From Clostridia bacterium (lineage in GTDB: Bacteria > Bacillota > Clostridia > Oscillospirales > CAG-382): 64,000 bases of DNA. Positions 1 through 8,025 of this stretch are shown here, piece after piece. Within the stretch, counting starts at the first letter, position 1. Each line of letters opens with the position of its first letter. Location: contig JAFYKY010000022.1 in the NCBI GenBank assembly GCA_017537345.1, positions 1-64,000 on the forward strand, written 5' to 3'. Under the pieces are notes generated by a model. The model was not told where the DNA came from. It was given only the letters and a program-made list of their open reading frames with translations, and ran no database searches. The translations under genes were made by a program, and so were the position numbers.

Positions 1-90
1 AATTTATCAAAAAGCATATTCCTACGGCAATCTTAGATATCTACTGCAATAAATAAAGCTGAATTACAGCCAAAAAGGAGGGGAGCAAAA

Positions 91-675
91 ATGAGTCTGA
101 AAGAACGAGTTTACAGCGTTCTGATCGTTTCGGCGGCAGAAAGCTTTAATGATGCACTCTCTGCTCTGCTCCCCAACTCAAAGTATTCGCCAACCCATTT
201 CGTATCGAATATCAGTGCCGCAAAGCGAGCACTCGCCGAACGCGCTTTTGATTTTGTAATCATCAACTCTCCGCTTCCTGATGATATCGGAACTCGTTTT
301 GCGATTGACACAGGAAATTCAAAAGAAACTGTCGTACTCCTAATGGTACGGGCGGAACTTCAAGCGGAAATCTATGACAAGGTTGCAGAACACGGTGTGT
401 TTGTGCTTCCAAAGCCAACCTCAAAGCCAATAATTATAACTGCTCTCAGTTGGCTTTCAAGCGCACGGGAAAAACTTAGAAAAACTGAAAAGAAAACACT
501 ATCCATCGAAGAAAAAATGGAAGAGATCCGTATTGTCAACCGGGCAAAATGGCTACTTATCAGCGAACTTAAAATGGACGAGCAAGGTGCACATCGCTAC
601 ATAGAAAAACAAGCGATGGACCGTTGTGTTTCCAAGAGGGTTGTTGCAGAAGAAATTATCAAAACATATTCATAA
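91..675 (+). CDS. ANTAR-domain antiterminator-type response regulator with degenerate receiver
   Basis: A 194-residue protein with a receiver-like fold (about residues 8-120), a short helical linker and a C-terminal ANTAR RNA-binding domain (about 135-192; EEKMEEIRIVNRAKWLL start, then a three-helix pattern ending VVAEEIIKTYS). ANTAR proteins bind tandem hairpins in mRNA and prevent termination, often in nitrogen metabolism genes. The receiver looks inactive: the early acidic pair is missing (LIVSAAES) and the phospho-acceptor Asp position reads Asn (FVIINSP), although the later Lys (LPKP) is kept. This suggests control by ligand or partner rather than phosphorylation (inference). The start has an excellent ribosome site (AAGGAGGGG, 8 bases upstream). 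The 90 bases before it are AT-rich; all frames are open at the left edge and close within 60 bases, so the upstream gene cannot be named. Confidence 0.85.
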   Translation: MSLKERVYSVLIVSAAESFNDALSALLPNSKYSPTHFVSNISAAKRALAERAFDFVIINSPLPDDIGTRFAIDTGNSKETVVLLMVRAELQAEIYDKVAEHGVFVLPKPTSKPIIITALSWLSSAREKLRKTEKKTLSIEEKMEEIRIVNRAKWLLISELKMDEQGAHRYIEKQAMDRCVSKRVVAEEIIKTYS

Positions 676-692
676 TACAGATATAAGTTTAT

Positions 693-737
693 AAAGAGCA
701 AAGGAGTTCTTCATTCAAGGAATAACTTTGCTCTTTT
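693..737. terminator. bidirectional terminator between convergent genes
   Basis: AAAGAGCAAAG (693-703) pairs with CTTTGCTCTTTT (726-737). It ends the ANTAR gene on the plus strand. Its right arm lies inside the last codons of the opposing membrane protein gene, so it may also serve that gene. Confidence 0.7.
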
Positions 738-1335
738 CATTTTTAAAAGTCATACTCAAAATTCTCCACGATCCATTTATGGAAACCTTTACCTTTTCTG
801 CATCGGTCTCACAGTTGGAGCTGAGTTCGTCTGCAAGTTCTTCGGTCTGCGTGTTCCACATCGTATCTCTGCCGTTGTCAAGATAGGGTTTTTTCGGATT
901 GTACATAAATCTGTATGCGGAGATTAAGTTTACTGCAACGATTCCCATAACAGCCAGTACGAAATTTTTCGTCAAGAACCCGTCTTTTTTCGGTTCTTCT
1001 ATGTAAGCACCGAAGTATATCAGTACTATCACAAGTGATATAATTGTAGGGAAAAGGAAAATCCTGCAACATCGAAACAAATATGTGAGATCTATAAGAC
1101 CGATAAGCAGTAACAAAGTGAAGATTAAAACTTGCATACTTTTGGAGCGCACATCAGCAAGCAGGAACAATGTGGGTAAAACTGTAAGCAGATAGAACGT
1201 CAGCAGTATTGGCGACAGAATAAGAAAGTCCTTCAGATACAAGCCAAGCAGTAGATTATATACTTCTGCGACAGAAAAGAAAACAAGACCGGATTTCGAC
1301 TGCAATGTGATTGCAAATAATTTGGATCTCTTCAC
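715..1335 (-). CDS. uncharacterised multi-pass membrane protein
   Basis: I do not recognise a family. The 206 residues hold about five hydrophobic spans (roughly 15-35, 38-58, 66-86, 90-112 and 125-146), then a hydrophilic C-terminal tail of about 60 residues likely to lie in the cytoplasm. The start is GTG, chosen because TTGAGGAA sits just upstream. It stands alone: the gene to its left is convergent, and 348 bases of non-coding DNA separate it from the XRE regulator. The region is visibly richer in A+T than the tRNA-modification operon further right, which fits accessory DNA. Function unknown. Confidence 0.55.
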   Translation of the reverse strand: MKRSKLFAITLQSKSGLVFFSVAEVYNLLLGLYLKDFLILSPILLTFYLLTVLPTLFLLADVRSKSMQVLIFTLLLLIGLIDLTYLFRCCRIFLFPTIISLVIVLIYFGAYIEEPKKDGFLTKNFVLAVMGIVAVNLISAYRFMYNPKKPYLDNGRDTMWNTQTEELADELSSNCETDAEKVKVSINGSWRILSMTFKNEKSKVIP

Positions 1336-1683
1336 GATGATTCCTCAATTCATTTATAAATTCACATTGCAACAGTTCGTTTCCCAAAACCAAAACATTA
1401 AATTTGAATGATTCTTGCCCTTGATTTTGCCCTTATAATCTCTCGGGACAAGGGTAAAACGGTGTAACACCGTATAGTGGGATGAAATGAGTTGTTTGCG
1501 GGAAACCCATTATTTAAGGCGGTTTTAGAGCATTTTACTGCGTGTTATGAATAAGCAATAACATCTCAAAAAATCTTGCTATTCAAATTCCAATTTACAG
1601 AACAGAAAACCCGACGGGTTTAAAACCTGTCGGGTTTTTATATCCTCATAAGAAGAAGCGCACTTCCGTGCTTTTTTTGGCTA
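1336..1683. other. 348-base non-coding gap with palindromes
   Basis: No convincing gene. It holds a tandem TTGCCCTT motif (about 1415-1433), a perfect 15-base dyad ACGGTGT-A-ACACCGT (1459-1473), a strong terminator-like hairpin (1605-1640) and a short GCAC/GTGC hairpin followed by a T run (about 1658-1678). No tRNA or riboswitch pattern is apparent. Confidence 0.6.
1605..1640. terminator. terminator-like hairpin
   Basis: AACCCGAC (1608-1615) pairs with GTCGGGTT (1629-1636), flanked by A and T runs so that it could act in either direction. It lies 44 bases past the stop of the XRE regulator gene on the minus strand. Confidence 0.65.
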
Positions 1684-2769
1684 TTAACTGTATTTTTCCA
1701 AAACCGACTTGTAATCGGGATTTTCCAAAAGCTGTTTCAGCCTTTCGTTTGCGGGATCGGGGTTTAAAAGATAATCTACTATCCACGAAAGAAAATTTTC
1801 GGCGGTTACGTTTCTGCGCTTGGGGAAATATGCTCGGTATACGGCGGTATCGTATTTAACGGCTTCGGATATTTTCTGTGCCGCGCAAAGGTTCATATCC
1901 AGCAAAGCGATAATATCTTCATCCGCACCGCCTCTGTAGGTCATATCGTTTCTTAACCTGCCGAGAAACGCTTCCGCAAGACCGGCGAAAAACACATCTC
2001 CCGTTTCGTTAAATGCGTTCAGCATAATATTGCCGTACTTTATACCTTTTTCGGTTTTTTCTTTTATAGAAAGCTTGCTATCGAAAAAGATTTTGCGGCC
2101 AAGCTTATCTCCCGCAAATGCTACCAGCTCGTACATATTTCTTTGCACGTGGAAGTAATATTCTTCCGTGTCTTTTGCAAATAGTTGTTCTGTCTTTTGC
2201 TCTCCGGTTGAATACCAATCCGCAAACTTGGTTTTATATATTTCCAATGCCTCTTCCGTTTTTCCTTCTGCGTGAAGAATTTTTGCTCTCATATTCCACG
2301 CATTAAGGCGCAGACCTTCTTCCGTACAGCCATCCAGTATTTTTTCGCATATAGCAAGAAATTCGTCTTTGTGTGCGATCAAAACCGCAGGATCGTTATC
2401 GGCAAAATCTCCGCCGATGTTCCACATATAATAATGCATTATCCGATAATCATTTGGATAATCGCGGTAAGCTTTTGTTATGATCTCACGCGCTTTTTGC
2501 CAATCGCTGCGCCAATGTTTTCTGTATAGATCTATAACATTATCAATATCCGCCTGCACCTTTTCTCGGTCATATCCCACAAGCTCATCAAGAGTAACAC
2601 CGAAATAGTACGCAAGTGGTTGAAGCAGAGTTATATCCGGATAAGTTTCTCCTCTTTCCCATTTGCTTACGGCAGCGCAGGTAACGTTCATCGCAACAGA
2701 AAGCTGCTCCTGTGTAATGTTTTTTATTCCCCGCAAACGCTTTATGTTTGCACCTATTGTCAGTTTCAT
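1684..2769 (-). CDS. XRE-family HTH regulator with TPR-like C-terminal region
   Basis: The 361-residue protein begins with a Cro/C1-type helix-turn-helix (about 4-60: IGANIKRLRGIKNITQEQLS, then AAVSKWERGETYPD). The rest (about 75-361) is helical and resembles tetratricopeptide-type sensing modules, with repeated W/Y-rich helices (HYYMWNIGG, LNAWNMRAKIL). Such regulators usually bind a peptide or protein with the C-terminal part and control nearby genes, but no obvious target operon adjoins it. The start follows a strong site, GGAGGT, 6 bases upstream. A candidate promoter lies 40-70 bases upstream. The gene is single, between a non-coding gap and the terminator of the NUDIX gene. Confidence 0.75.
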   Translation of the reverse strand: MKLTIGANIKRLRGIKNITQEQLSVAMNVTCAAVSKWERGETYPDITLLQPLAYYFGVTLDELVGYDREKVQADIDNVIDLYRKHWRSDWQKAREIITKAYRDYPNDYRIMHYYMWNIGGDFADNDPAVLIAHKDEFLAICEKILDGCTEEGLRLNAWNMRAKILHAEGKTEEALEIYKTKFADWYSTGEQKTEQLFAKDTEEYYFHVQRNMYELVAFAGDKLGRKIFFDSKLSIKEKTEKGIKYGNIMLNAFNETGDVFFAGLAEAFLGRLRNDMTYRGGADEDIIALLDMNLCAAQKISEAVKYDTAVYRAYFPKRRNVTAENFLSWIVDYLLNPDPANERLKQLLENPDYKSVLEKYS

Positions 2770-2814
2770 ATTGTACCTCCGTTAAAAAACTCAGCCGACG
2801 TCTGCTGTGAACAT

Positions 2815-2843
2815 ATATTACCTCAAAAAACAGCAAAGGTAAA
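2815..2843 (-). promoter_or_regulatory. weak candidate sigma A promoter for the XRE regulator
   Basis: On the minus strand TTTACC, 17 bases, TAATAT. Each box matches consensus at four of six positions. The direct repeat GGTAAAGGTAA overlaps the -35 region and could be an operator (inference). Confidence 0.35.
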
Positions 2844-2908
2844 GGTAATGTCAGTAAATACCATGTTAACTCAAAGTTGAAAAATAATAGCTCAGGTATA
2901 TAAAACCA

Positions 2909-2940
2909 AAAAATGCACGGAAATTCCGTGCATTTTTTTG
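2909..2940. terminator. terminator of the trmL-mnmE-mnmG-rsmG-NUDIX operon
   Basis: ATGCACGGAA/TTCCGTGCAT hairpin flanked by A and T runs, directly after the NUDIX stop codon on the minus strand. It is symmetric enough to act both ways. Confidence 0.85.
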
Positions 2941-2941
2941 A

Positions 2942-3472
2942 TTATCCGAAGTGTTTTTTATATCCGTCCGCGAATATGGTTCCGTGGTCGGAGGCGATAT
3001 CCGCGCTCTTTCCTTCGGGGGAGAGGGTAAGCACCGTTTCGCCGTGGGAGAGGGTAAAGCCCTTTTCGTTTACGGAAATATCAAACCATTTTGCGTCCGC
3101 CGCATCGTCGCCCGCTTTTGCTTTCGGCATTTTTTCAAGCACTTGGGTAAATGCTACGGTGATTATGCGTGTGCGGGGATCTCTTTTGGGATCGGAATAC
3201 ACTCTTAACTGATCGGGGTATGCCTCCACTCCCGTTTCCTCCATAAGCTCGCGGGATGCCGCCTGCTCGCAGGTTTCATCGGGCTCCACAAATCCGCCGG
3301 GGAGCGCCCAGGTATCTATGAAGGGGTGGTTTGCCCGTTTTATTAAAAGCACCTTGTTTTCGCAAAATATAACCATATCCACGGTTACGGAGGGACGCTC
3401 GAATTTACTTGCATCGTATAAAGCAAGGAATTCCGTTTCCGTCTGTCCCAGCGCGTTGCGTTTTTCTGTCAT
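2942..3472 (-). CDS. NUDIX hydrolase
   Basis: NUDIX proteins hydrolyse nucleoside diphosphates linked to another group and use a divalent metal held by the Nudix box. The box is intact at about 60-82: GGFVEPDETCEQAASRELME then ETG. The 176-residue length and a substrate-side N-terminal strand region (PSVTVDMVIF) fit the ADP-ribose pyrophosphatase/MutT-like group, but the substrate cannot be told. It is the last gene of the trmL operon, starting 15 bases after rsmG ends, with an AGGCGG site upstream, and is followed by a strong terminator. A housekeeping role beside tRNA and rRNA modification genes is inference from position only. Confidence 0.85.
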   Translation of the reverse strand: MTEKRNALGQTETEFLALYDASKFERPSVTVDMVIFCENKVLLIKRANHPFIDTWALPGGFVEPDETCEQAASRELMEETGVEAYPDQLRVYSDPKRDPRTRIITVAFTQVLEKMPKAKAGDDAADAKWFDISVNEKGFTLSHGETVLTLSPEGKSADIASDHGTIFADGYKKHFG

Positions 3473-3487
3473 TTGTTTTTACCGCCT

Positions 3488-4192
3488 TTATAAAGGTTTT
3501 TTCATAATTCTGCCGTTTGCTCTGGGGTATTCGGCAGGGGTAGAGGATATCTTTTTTATAACTATAACGGTGTGGCTTCTGTCAAAAACAGGGATGGGAG
3601 CCTCAAAAAGCTCTGCCTCACCGCCGCCCAGAACCTTTATGGCGTTTTTTGCTTCCTCCAGCTCTTCTCTGCCGCGGTTGCCCTTCATTGCCACGAAATA
3701 TCCGCCCTTTTTAACAAGGGGCATACACCATTCGCACAGCACGTTAAGGCGGGCTACCCCACGGGAAACGGCGATATCGTATTTTTCTCTATGCTCTCCC
3801 TTGCCTGCTTCTTCGGCACGGGCGCACAGAGTAGATATGTTGGAAATACCCGCTTCATGTGCGGTTTCTTCAACAAACCTCAGCTTTTTCGCGGTGCTGT
3901 CCAGCCCGGTGAAGTGGCAGTCGGGAGCGCATATCGCCAGAGGAAAGGTGGGAAAACCTCCTCCGCAGCCAACGTCAATAACCTTTTTGTTTTTAAAAAG
4001 TCCGGTTTTAAGAGGGGAGAGGGAGTCTACAAAGTGAAGGAGAGCTATCTCTTCGTCGGTCTTAAGATCGGTTACGTTTAAGTTTCCTTCTATCCGTTTA
4101 AGTCCTTCCGCCACGGCGAAAAACTGCTTTTCCTGCTCCTCCGTAAAGGATATGTGGGAATATTTTTTTGTAATATCAATTATGTTTTTCAT
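3488..4192 (-). CDS. rsmG: 16S rRNA (guanine527-N7)-methyltransferase RsmG (GidB)
   Basis: RsmG uses S-adenosylmethionine to methylate G527 in the 530 loop of 16S rRNA; loss of it gives low-level streptomycin resistance in many bacteria. The 235-residue protein has the SAM-binding glycine loop (DVGCGGGFP, about 73-81) and the family N-terminus (LNVTDLKTDEEIALLHFVDS). The open frame runs 41 codons further upstream, but those codons lie inside mnmG. The ATG at 4192 (MKNIIDITKKYS) fits the family length. It overlaps the end of mnmG by 17 bases, so translation is probably coupled. The mnmE-mnmG-rsmG order is conserved in many Firmicutes near the chromosome origin; here trmL leads the cluster and no replication genes follow. 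Confidence 0.95.
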   Translation of the reverse strand: MKNIIDITKKYSHISFTEEQEKQFFAVAEGLKRIEGNLNVTDLKTDEEIALLHFVDSLSPLKTGLFKNKKVIDVGCGGGFPTFPLAICAPDCHFTGLDSTAKKLRFVEETAHEAGISNISTLCARAEEAGKGEHREKYDIAVSRGVARLNVLCEWCMPLVKKGGYFVAMKGNRGREELEEAKNAIKVLGGGEAELFEAPIPVFDRSHTVIVIKKISSTPAEYPRANGRIMKKPL

Positions 4193-6050
4193 TGTTTTTC
4201 CTTTGAGTAAGCCATACCAGCAAAACGGAAATATCCGCAGGAGATATGCCGGATATTCGGGATGCCTGACCAACGGAAGCGGGACGGAGGGCGTTAAGCT
4301 TTTGCGCCGCTTCAAGACGTATTCCCTTTATTTGGGAATAGTCTGCGTCTGCGGGAAGCGCCTTATCCTCCAGCTTGCTCACACGTTTAACCTCGTCAAG
4401 CTCTTTTTTGATATAGCCTTCGTATTTAATTTCGGTTTCTGCCCTGCGGGCAACCTCACGCTTTACGTTGCGTCCGTCAAGAGCGCAAACATCTGCGTGG
4501 GTTATGGCGGGACGCTTTATCAGCTCCGCTTTACGCATACCGCCTTCGCTTTCGCCATAGCCCCTCTCGGTAAGAAGCTGTGTCAGCGCCTCCGTTTTGG
4601 GCACGGAAGTGGTGCGCAGATGGTTTATCTCATCCTCCACTTCCTTGTAAAGGGAGATGTATTCGGCATATTTTTCATCGGAAACAAGCCCTGCGTATCT
4701 GCCGTATTCAATAAGTCTTTGCTTTGCGTTGTCCTGCCGCAAAAGCAAACGGTATTCGCTTCGGGACGTCATCATACGGTAAGGCTCGTTGGTGCCCTTG
4801 GTAACCAGATCGTCTATAAGAGTGCCGATATATCCTTCGCTTCTTTTGATCACTACAGGCTCTTTGCCCAGCACGGCAAGACCTGCGTTCATACCCGCAA
4901 CAATTCCCTGCGCCGCCGCTTCCTCGTAGCCGGAGGAGCCGTTGAACTGTCCTGCTCCGTAAAGACCTTTTAAGTTTTTAAACTCCAATGTGGGGTGCAA
5001 TTGAGTGGGGTCTGCGCAATCGTATTCAATAGCGTACGCGGTGCGCATAAACACTGCGTTTTCAAGCCCTTTTATGGAATGAACTATCTGCTTTTGCACT
5101 TCCTCGGGCAGGGATGAAGAAAGTCCCTGCAGGTACATTTCCTTGGTGTGCTCGCCCATAGGCTCAACGAAGATCTGGTGTCTTTCTTTATCGGAAAAAC
5201 GGACTACCTTGTCTTCGATAGAGGGGCAGTATCTGGGGCCCGTTCCCTTTATCACTCCCGAAAAAAGCGGGGAACGGTGCAGGTTTTCTCTTATAATACG
5301 GTGAGTCTCCGAATTGGTGTAGGTAATATAGCATTCCCGCTTGTTTACGCCAGCTTGCTCATCGGAAAACCGTGTGGCAAACTCATCGCCAAGCTGTTTT
5401 TCCATTTTATCGTAATCCAGAGAATCTGCGTGCACTCTGGGGGGAGTACCCGTCTTGAATCGGGTAAGCTTTATTCCGTTTGCTTCCAGCGTTTGGGAAA
5501 GCTTGTCTGCTGATATACTGTTATCAGGTCCCGATGAATATGCGTGTTCGCCCGCAATTATCTTTCCTTTGAGTGATGTTCCCGTGGCAATTATAACCTT
5601 TTTCGCAGGGAAGTGTCCTCCAAAAGCGGTGTCAACGCCGGTAATGCATCCGTCTTCTGCGGTAATTCCCGTAACCTCCGCCTGAATAAGGGTAAGGTTA
5701 GGTGTGCTTTCCACCACTTCTGTCATATAGTTTCTGTATGCAACTCTGTCCGCCTGCAGTCTTAAGGAATGTACTGCGGGACCCTTGCTGGAATTTAACA
5801 TTCGGCTTTGAAGCATAGCAAAATCTGCGGCTTTTCCCATTTCGCCGCCCAAAGCGTCCACCTCATAAACCAGATGCCCTTTTCCCGTTCCGCCAATGGA
5901 AGGGTTGCAGGGCATATTGCCCACAAGGTCAAGGGTAAGGGTGAACAGCGCCGTCTTCAAACCCATTCGGGCGGAGGCAAGCGCCGCTTCTATTCCCGCG
6001 TGGCCTGCACCCACAACAATTATATCGTAATTTTCCGCTGTATAACTCAT
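4176..6050 (-). CDS. mnmG: tRNA uridine-5-carboxymethylaminomethyl modification enzyme MnmG (GidA)
   Basis: MnmG, with MnmE, installs the cmnm5 group on wobble uridine 34 of several tRNAs, using FAD, NADH and methylene-tetrahydrofolate. The 624 residues match the family length. The FAD dinucleotide loop is at the N-terminus (IVVGAGHAGIEAALAS, about 11-26), followed by the signature CNPSIGGTGKGHLV (about 48-61) and the second motif GLYGAGQFNGSSGYEEAAAQ (about 365-385). The C-terminal helical domain that contacts MnmE and tRNA is complete. It starts 2 bases after mnmE ends, so the two partners are made together. Confidence 0.97.
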   Translation of the reverse strand: MSYTAENYDIIVVGAGHAGIEAALASARMGLKTALFTLTLDLVGNMPCNPSIGGTGKGHLVYEVDALGGEMGKAADFAMLQSRMLNSSKGPAVHSLRLQADRVAYRNYMTEVVESTPNLTLIQAEVTGITAEDGCITGVDTAFGGHFPAKKVIIATGTSLKGKIIAGEHAYSSGPDNSISADKLSQTLEANGIKLTRFKTGTPPRVHADSLDYDKMEKQLGDEFATRFSDEQAGVNKRECYITYTNSETHRIIRENLHRSPLFSGVIKGTGPRYCPSIEDKVVRFSDKERHQIFVEPMGEHTKEMYLQGLSSSLPEEVQKQIVHSIKGLENAVFMRTAYAIEYDCADPTQLHPTLEFKNLKGLYGAGQFNGSSGYEEAAAQGIVAGMNAGLAVLGKEPVVIKRSEGYIGTLIDDLVTKGTNEPYRMMTSRSEYRLLLRQDNAKQRLIEYGRYAGLVSDEKYAEYISLYKEVEDEINHLRTTSVPKTEALTQLLTERGYGESEGGMRKAELIKRPAITHADVCALDGRNVKREVARRAETEIKYEGYIKKELDEVKRVSKLEDKALPADADYSQIKGIRLEAAQKLNALRPASVGQASRISGISPADISVLLVWLTQRKNNEKHN

Positions 6051-6052
6051 AT

Positions 6053-7399
6053 TTATTTACCTACGCAAAAATGTGAAAAAATTTCGTTTACAATTTCCAG
6101 AGCGGCGGTTCTGCCGTCAATTTCGCCCAATGCGGATATGGCACGTTCAATACATTCTCCCGCAATATCCTGAGTAAATCCGTCAAGAGCGTTTATGGCG
6201 TCTTCGATATTTTCAAGAGCACGCTCAATAGCGGAATACTGTCTTGCGGAAACCACTATATCCTGAGTATCCGCTTCGGCAGCGCCTGCAAAGGCAAGTA
6301 TCTTTTCCTGCAGTTTATCAAATCCTTCGCCCTTCGCCGCAGACATATATACGGGATCGGGCAGGGGAGATTGGGCGCGGCATTCTTTATCGCATTTATT
6401 CAATACCGTTATAACGCGGTCTTCTTTTCCTTTAAGCAATGAAACCAGCTCTTCGTCCTCTTCGGTGAGAGGGGATGAACTGTCAAATACCGCGATAATA
6501 AGAGTGGATTTTTCTATTTCCTTTATACTTCTTTTAATTCCCGCAGCTTCAACGGTTTCATTACTTTCTCTTATTCCCGCCGTGTCCGCAAGGTTTAACA
6601 GCACGTCACCCACCTTTACCTGCTCGGTAATAACGTCTCGGGTAGTGCCTGCAATATCCGTTACTATGGCTCTGTCGGTACCGCACAAAAGGTTCATAAG
6701 CGTGGATTTACCCGTGTTGGGCTTGCCCGCAATAACCGTGGGTATTCCTTCGGATATGGCTTTGCCGAATTTGTGAGTACCCGCAAGGGCTTTAAGCTCC
6801 GTTTTTACCTTGTTAAGCCGTGTAAGCATTTCGGGAACGGACATATCCGTCATATCCTCATCGGGATAATCAATATACGCATATACGGTGGCGGCGGTTA
6901 AAATAAGATCGTTGCAAAGCGAATTTATTTTTTCGCTCATCTTGCCGTCAAGCTGGCGAAGGCTTACGTGGAGATATCTTTCGCTGTGTGCATCAATAAG
7001 TCCGCCCACCGCTTCCGCTTGGGAAAGAGTTATTTTGCCGTTTATATATGCTCTTTTTGTAAATTCACCTGCACCTGCGGGAACAGCTCCTGCCATAAAG
7101 CAGGCTTTAAGCAGTTTTTCCTGCACCAAATTTCCGCCGTGACAGCACAGCTCCGCAGTATCCTCACCCGTAAATGAACGGGGAGCAATAAACAGGGTTG
7201 CCATACCGTCGTCAAAATTTCCGTCTTTATCGTAAAAATATCCGTGCACGGCTTTTCCTGCAGGGTATTCGGTAATATCCTTTCCTGAAGCAGGGGAAAA
7301 TACCTTGCGGCAAACCTGCAAGGCGTCTTCACCGGATATTCGTATAAGTGCAACTCCCCCTTTTCCTCTGGGGGTGGATATTGCCGCTACGGTGCTCAT
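6053..7399 (-). CDS. mnmE: tRNA modification GTPase MnmE (TrmE)
   Basis: MnmE is the GTPase partner of MnmG. It binds a folate-carried one-carbon unit and works by potassium-dependent dimerisation of its G domain. The 448 residues have the N-terminal folate-binding domain (IAAISTPRGKGGVALIRISG-like start), the G1 loop GKPNTGKST (about 224-232), DxxG as DTAGIRE, NKCD as the G4 motif, and the C-terminal CVGK, whose Cys is the conserved family residue. Its start overlaps the 3' end of trmL by 4 bases (ATGA type). Confidence 0.97.
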   Translation of the reverse strand: MSTVAAISTPRGKGGVALIRISGEDALQVCRKVFSPASGKDITEYPAGKAVHGYFYDKDGNFDDGMATLFIAPRSFTGEDTAELCCHGGNLVQEKLLKACFMAGAVPAGAGEFTKRAYINGKITLSQAEAVGGLIDAHSERYLHVSLRQLDGKMSEKINSLCNDLILTAATVYAYIDYPDEDMTDMSVPEMLTRLNKVKTELKALAGTHKFGKAISEGIPTVIAGKPNTGKSTLMNLLCGTDRAIVTDIAGTTRDVITEQVKVGDVLLNLADTAGIRESNETVEAAGIKRSIKEIEKSTLIIAVFDSSSPLTEEDEELVSLLKGKEDRVITVLNKCDKECRAQSPLPDPVYMSAAKGEGFDKLQEKILAFAGAAEADTQDIVVSARQYSAIERALENIEDAINALDGFTQDIAGECIERAISALGEIDGRTAALEIVNEIFSHFCVGK

Positions 7400-7884
7400 T
7401 TAAATAAATCTCCCTCGGTTTTAAAACCTTCAAAATCTCTTTGTCTCAACGCTTCGTATACCGCAATGGCGGCGGCGTTTGAAAGGTTAAGACTGCGTAT
7501 CTCGTCCAGCATGGGAATTCTTACACAACTTTCTCTGTGCTGTATAAGAAGCTCTTCCGGCAGTCCCTTTGTCTCCTTACCGAAGATAAGATACACCTTG
7601 CCTTCTTTATAAGAAACGTCGGTATACTTTTTCTCCGCCTTGGTGGTGAAAAAGAAATATTCACCCTCGTTTGCTTTAAAAAATTCGTCTATGTTTTTAT
7701 AATATCTTACGTCAAGATACTTCCAGTAATCCAGTCCCGCCCGCTTCAAGGTGCGGTCGCTTATCTCAAATCCAAAGGGCTCGATAAGGTGCAGAGTAGC
7801 TCCCGTTGCCGCGCAGGTACGGGAAATGTTGCCGGTGTTTTGGGGTATCTCCGGCTCCAAAAGCACTATATTTATATCGTTCAA
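7396..7884 (-). CDS. trmL: tRNA (cytidine/uridine34-2'-O)-methyltransferase TrmL (SPOUT)
   Basis: TrmL methylates the ribose of the wobble nucleotide in tRNA-Leu isoacceptors using SAM. SPOUT knot features are clear: EPEIPQNTGNISRTCAATG near the start, LIFGKETKGLP in the middle and IPMLDEIRSLNLSNAAAIAV at the end. I place the start at TTG 7884, giving 162 residues, not at the ATG at 7923: that ATG falls between the -35 and -10 boxes of a near-perfect promoter and so would not be transcribed. An AGAGG site sits 6-10 bases before the TTG. It is the first gene of the trmL-mnmE-mnmG-rsmG-NUDIX operon, four of whose products modify tRNA or rRNA. Confidence 0.92.
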   Translation of the reverse strand: MNDINIVLLEPEIPQNTGNISRTCAATGATLHLIEPFGFEISDRTLKRAGLDYWKYLDVRYYKNIDEFFKANEGEYFFFTTKAEKKYTDVSYKEGKVYLIFGKETKGLPEELLIQHRESCVRIPMLDEIRSLNLSNAAAIAVYEALRQRDFEGFKTEGDLFK

Positions 7885-7911
7885 CGGTAAAACCTCTTTT
7901 CTATCCTGTGT

Positions 7912-7940
7912 AGTATATAACATTTTTATTAAATATGCAA
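7912..7940 (-). promoter_or_regulatory. sigma A promoter of the trmL operon
   Basis: Minus strand TTGCAT, exactly 17 bases, TATACT. The transcription start should lie near 7905, leaving a leader of about 20 bases before the TTG start codon of trmL. Confidence 0.8.
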
Positions 7941-7982
7941 TTATTTTTACAAAAAGGTATGTATTTTTCTGTTTTTTTGATG

Positions 7983-7988
7983 TATAAT
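7983..7988 (+). promoter_or_regulatory. candidate -10 box of secA
   Basis: TATAAT, 43 bases before the secA ATG. No good -35 box is found at 16-18 bases upstream, so the promoter assignment is tentative. Confidence 0.4.
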
Positions 7989-8025
7989 AAGCTGATTAAG
8001 AATGTAATTGGAGGATTTTACCTAT

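Noticed and set aside
3488..4315. Longer RsmG start with 41 extra codons
   Set aside because: The extra part lies wholly inside mnmG and does not resemble RsmG N-termini.
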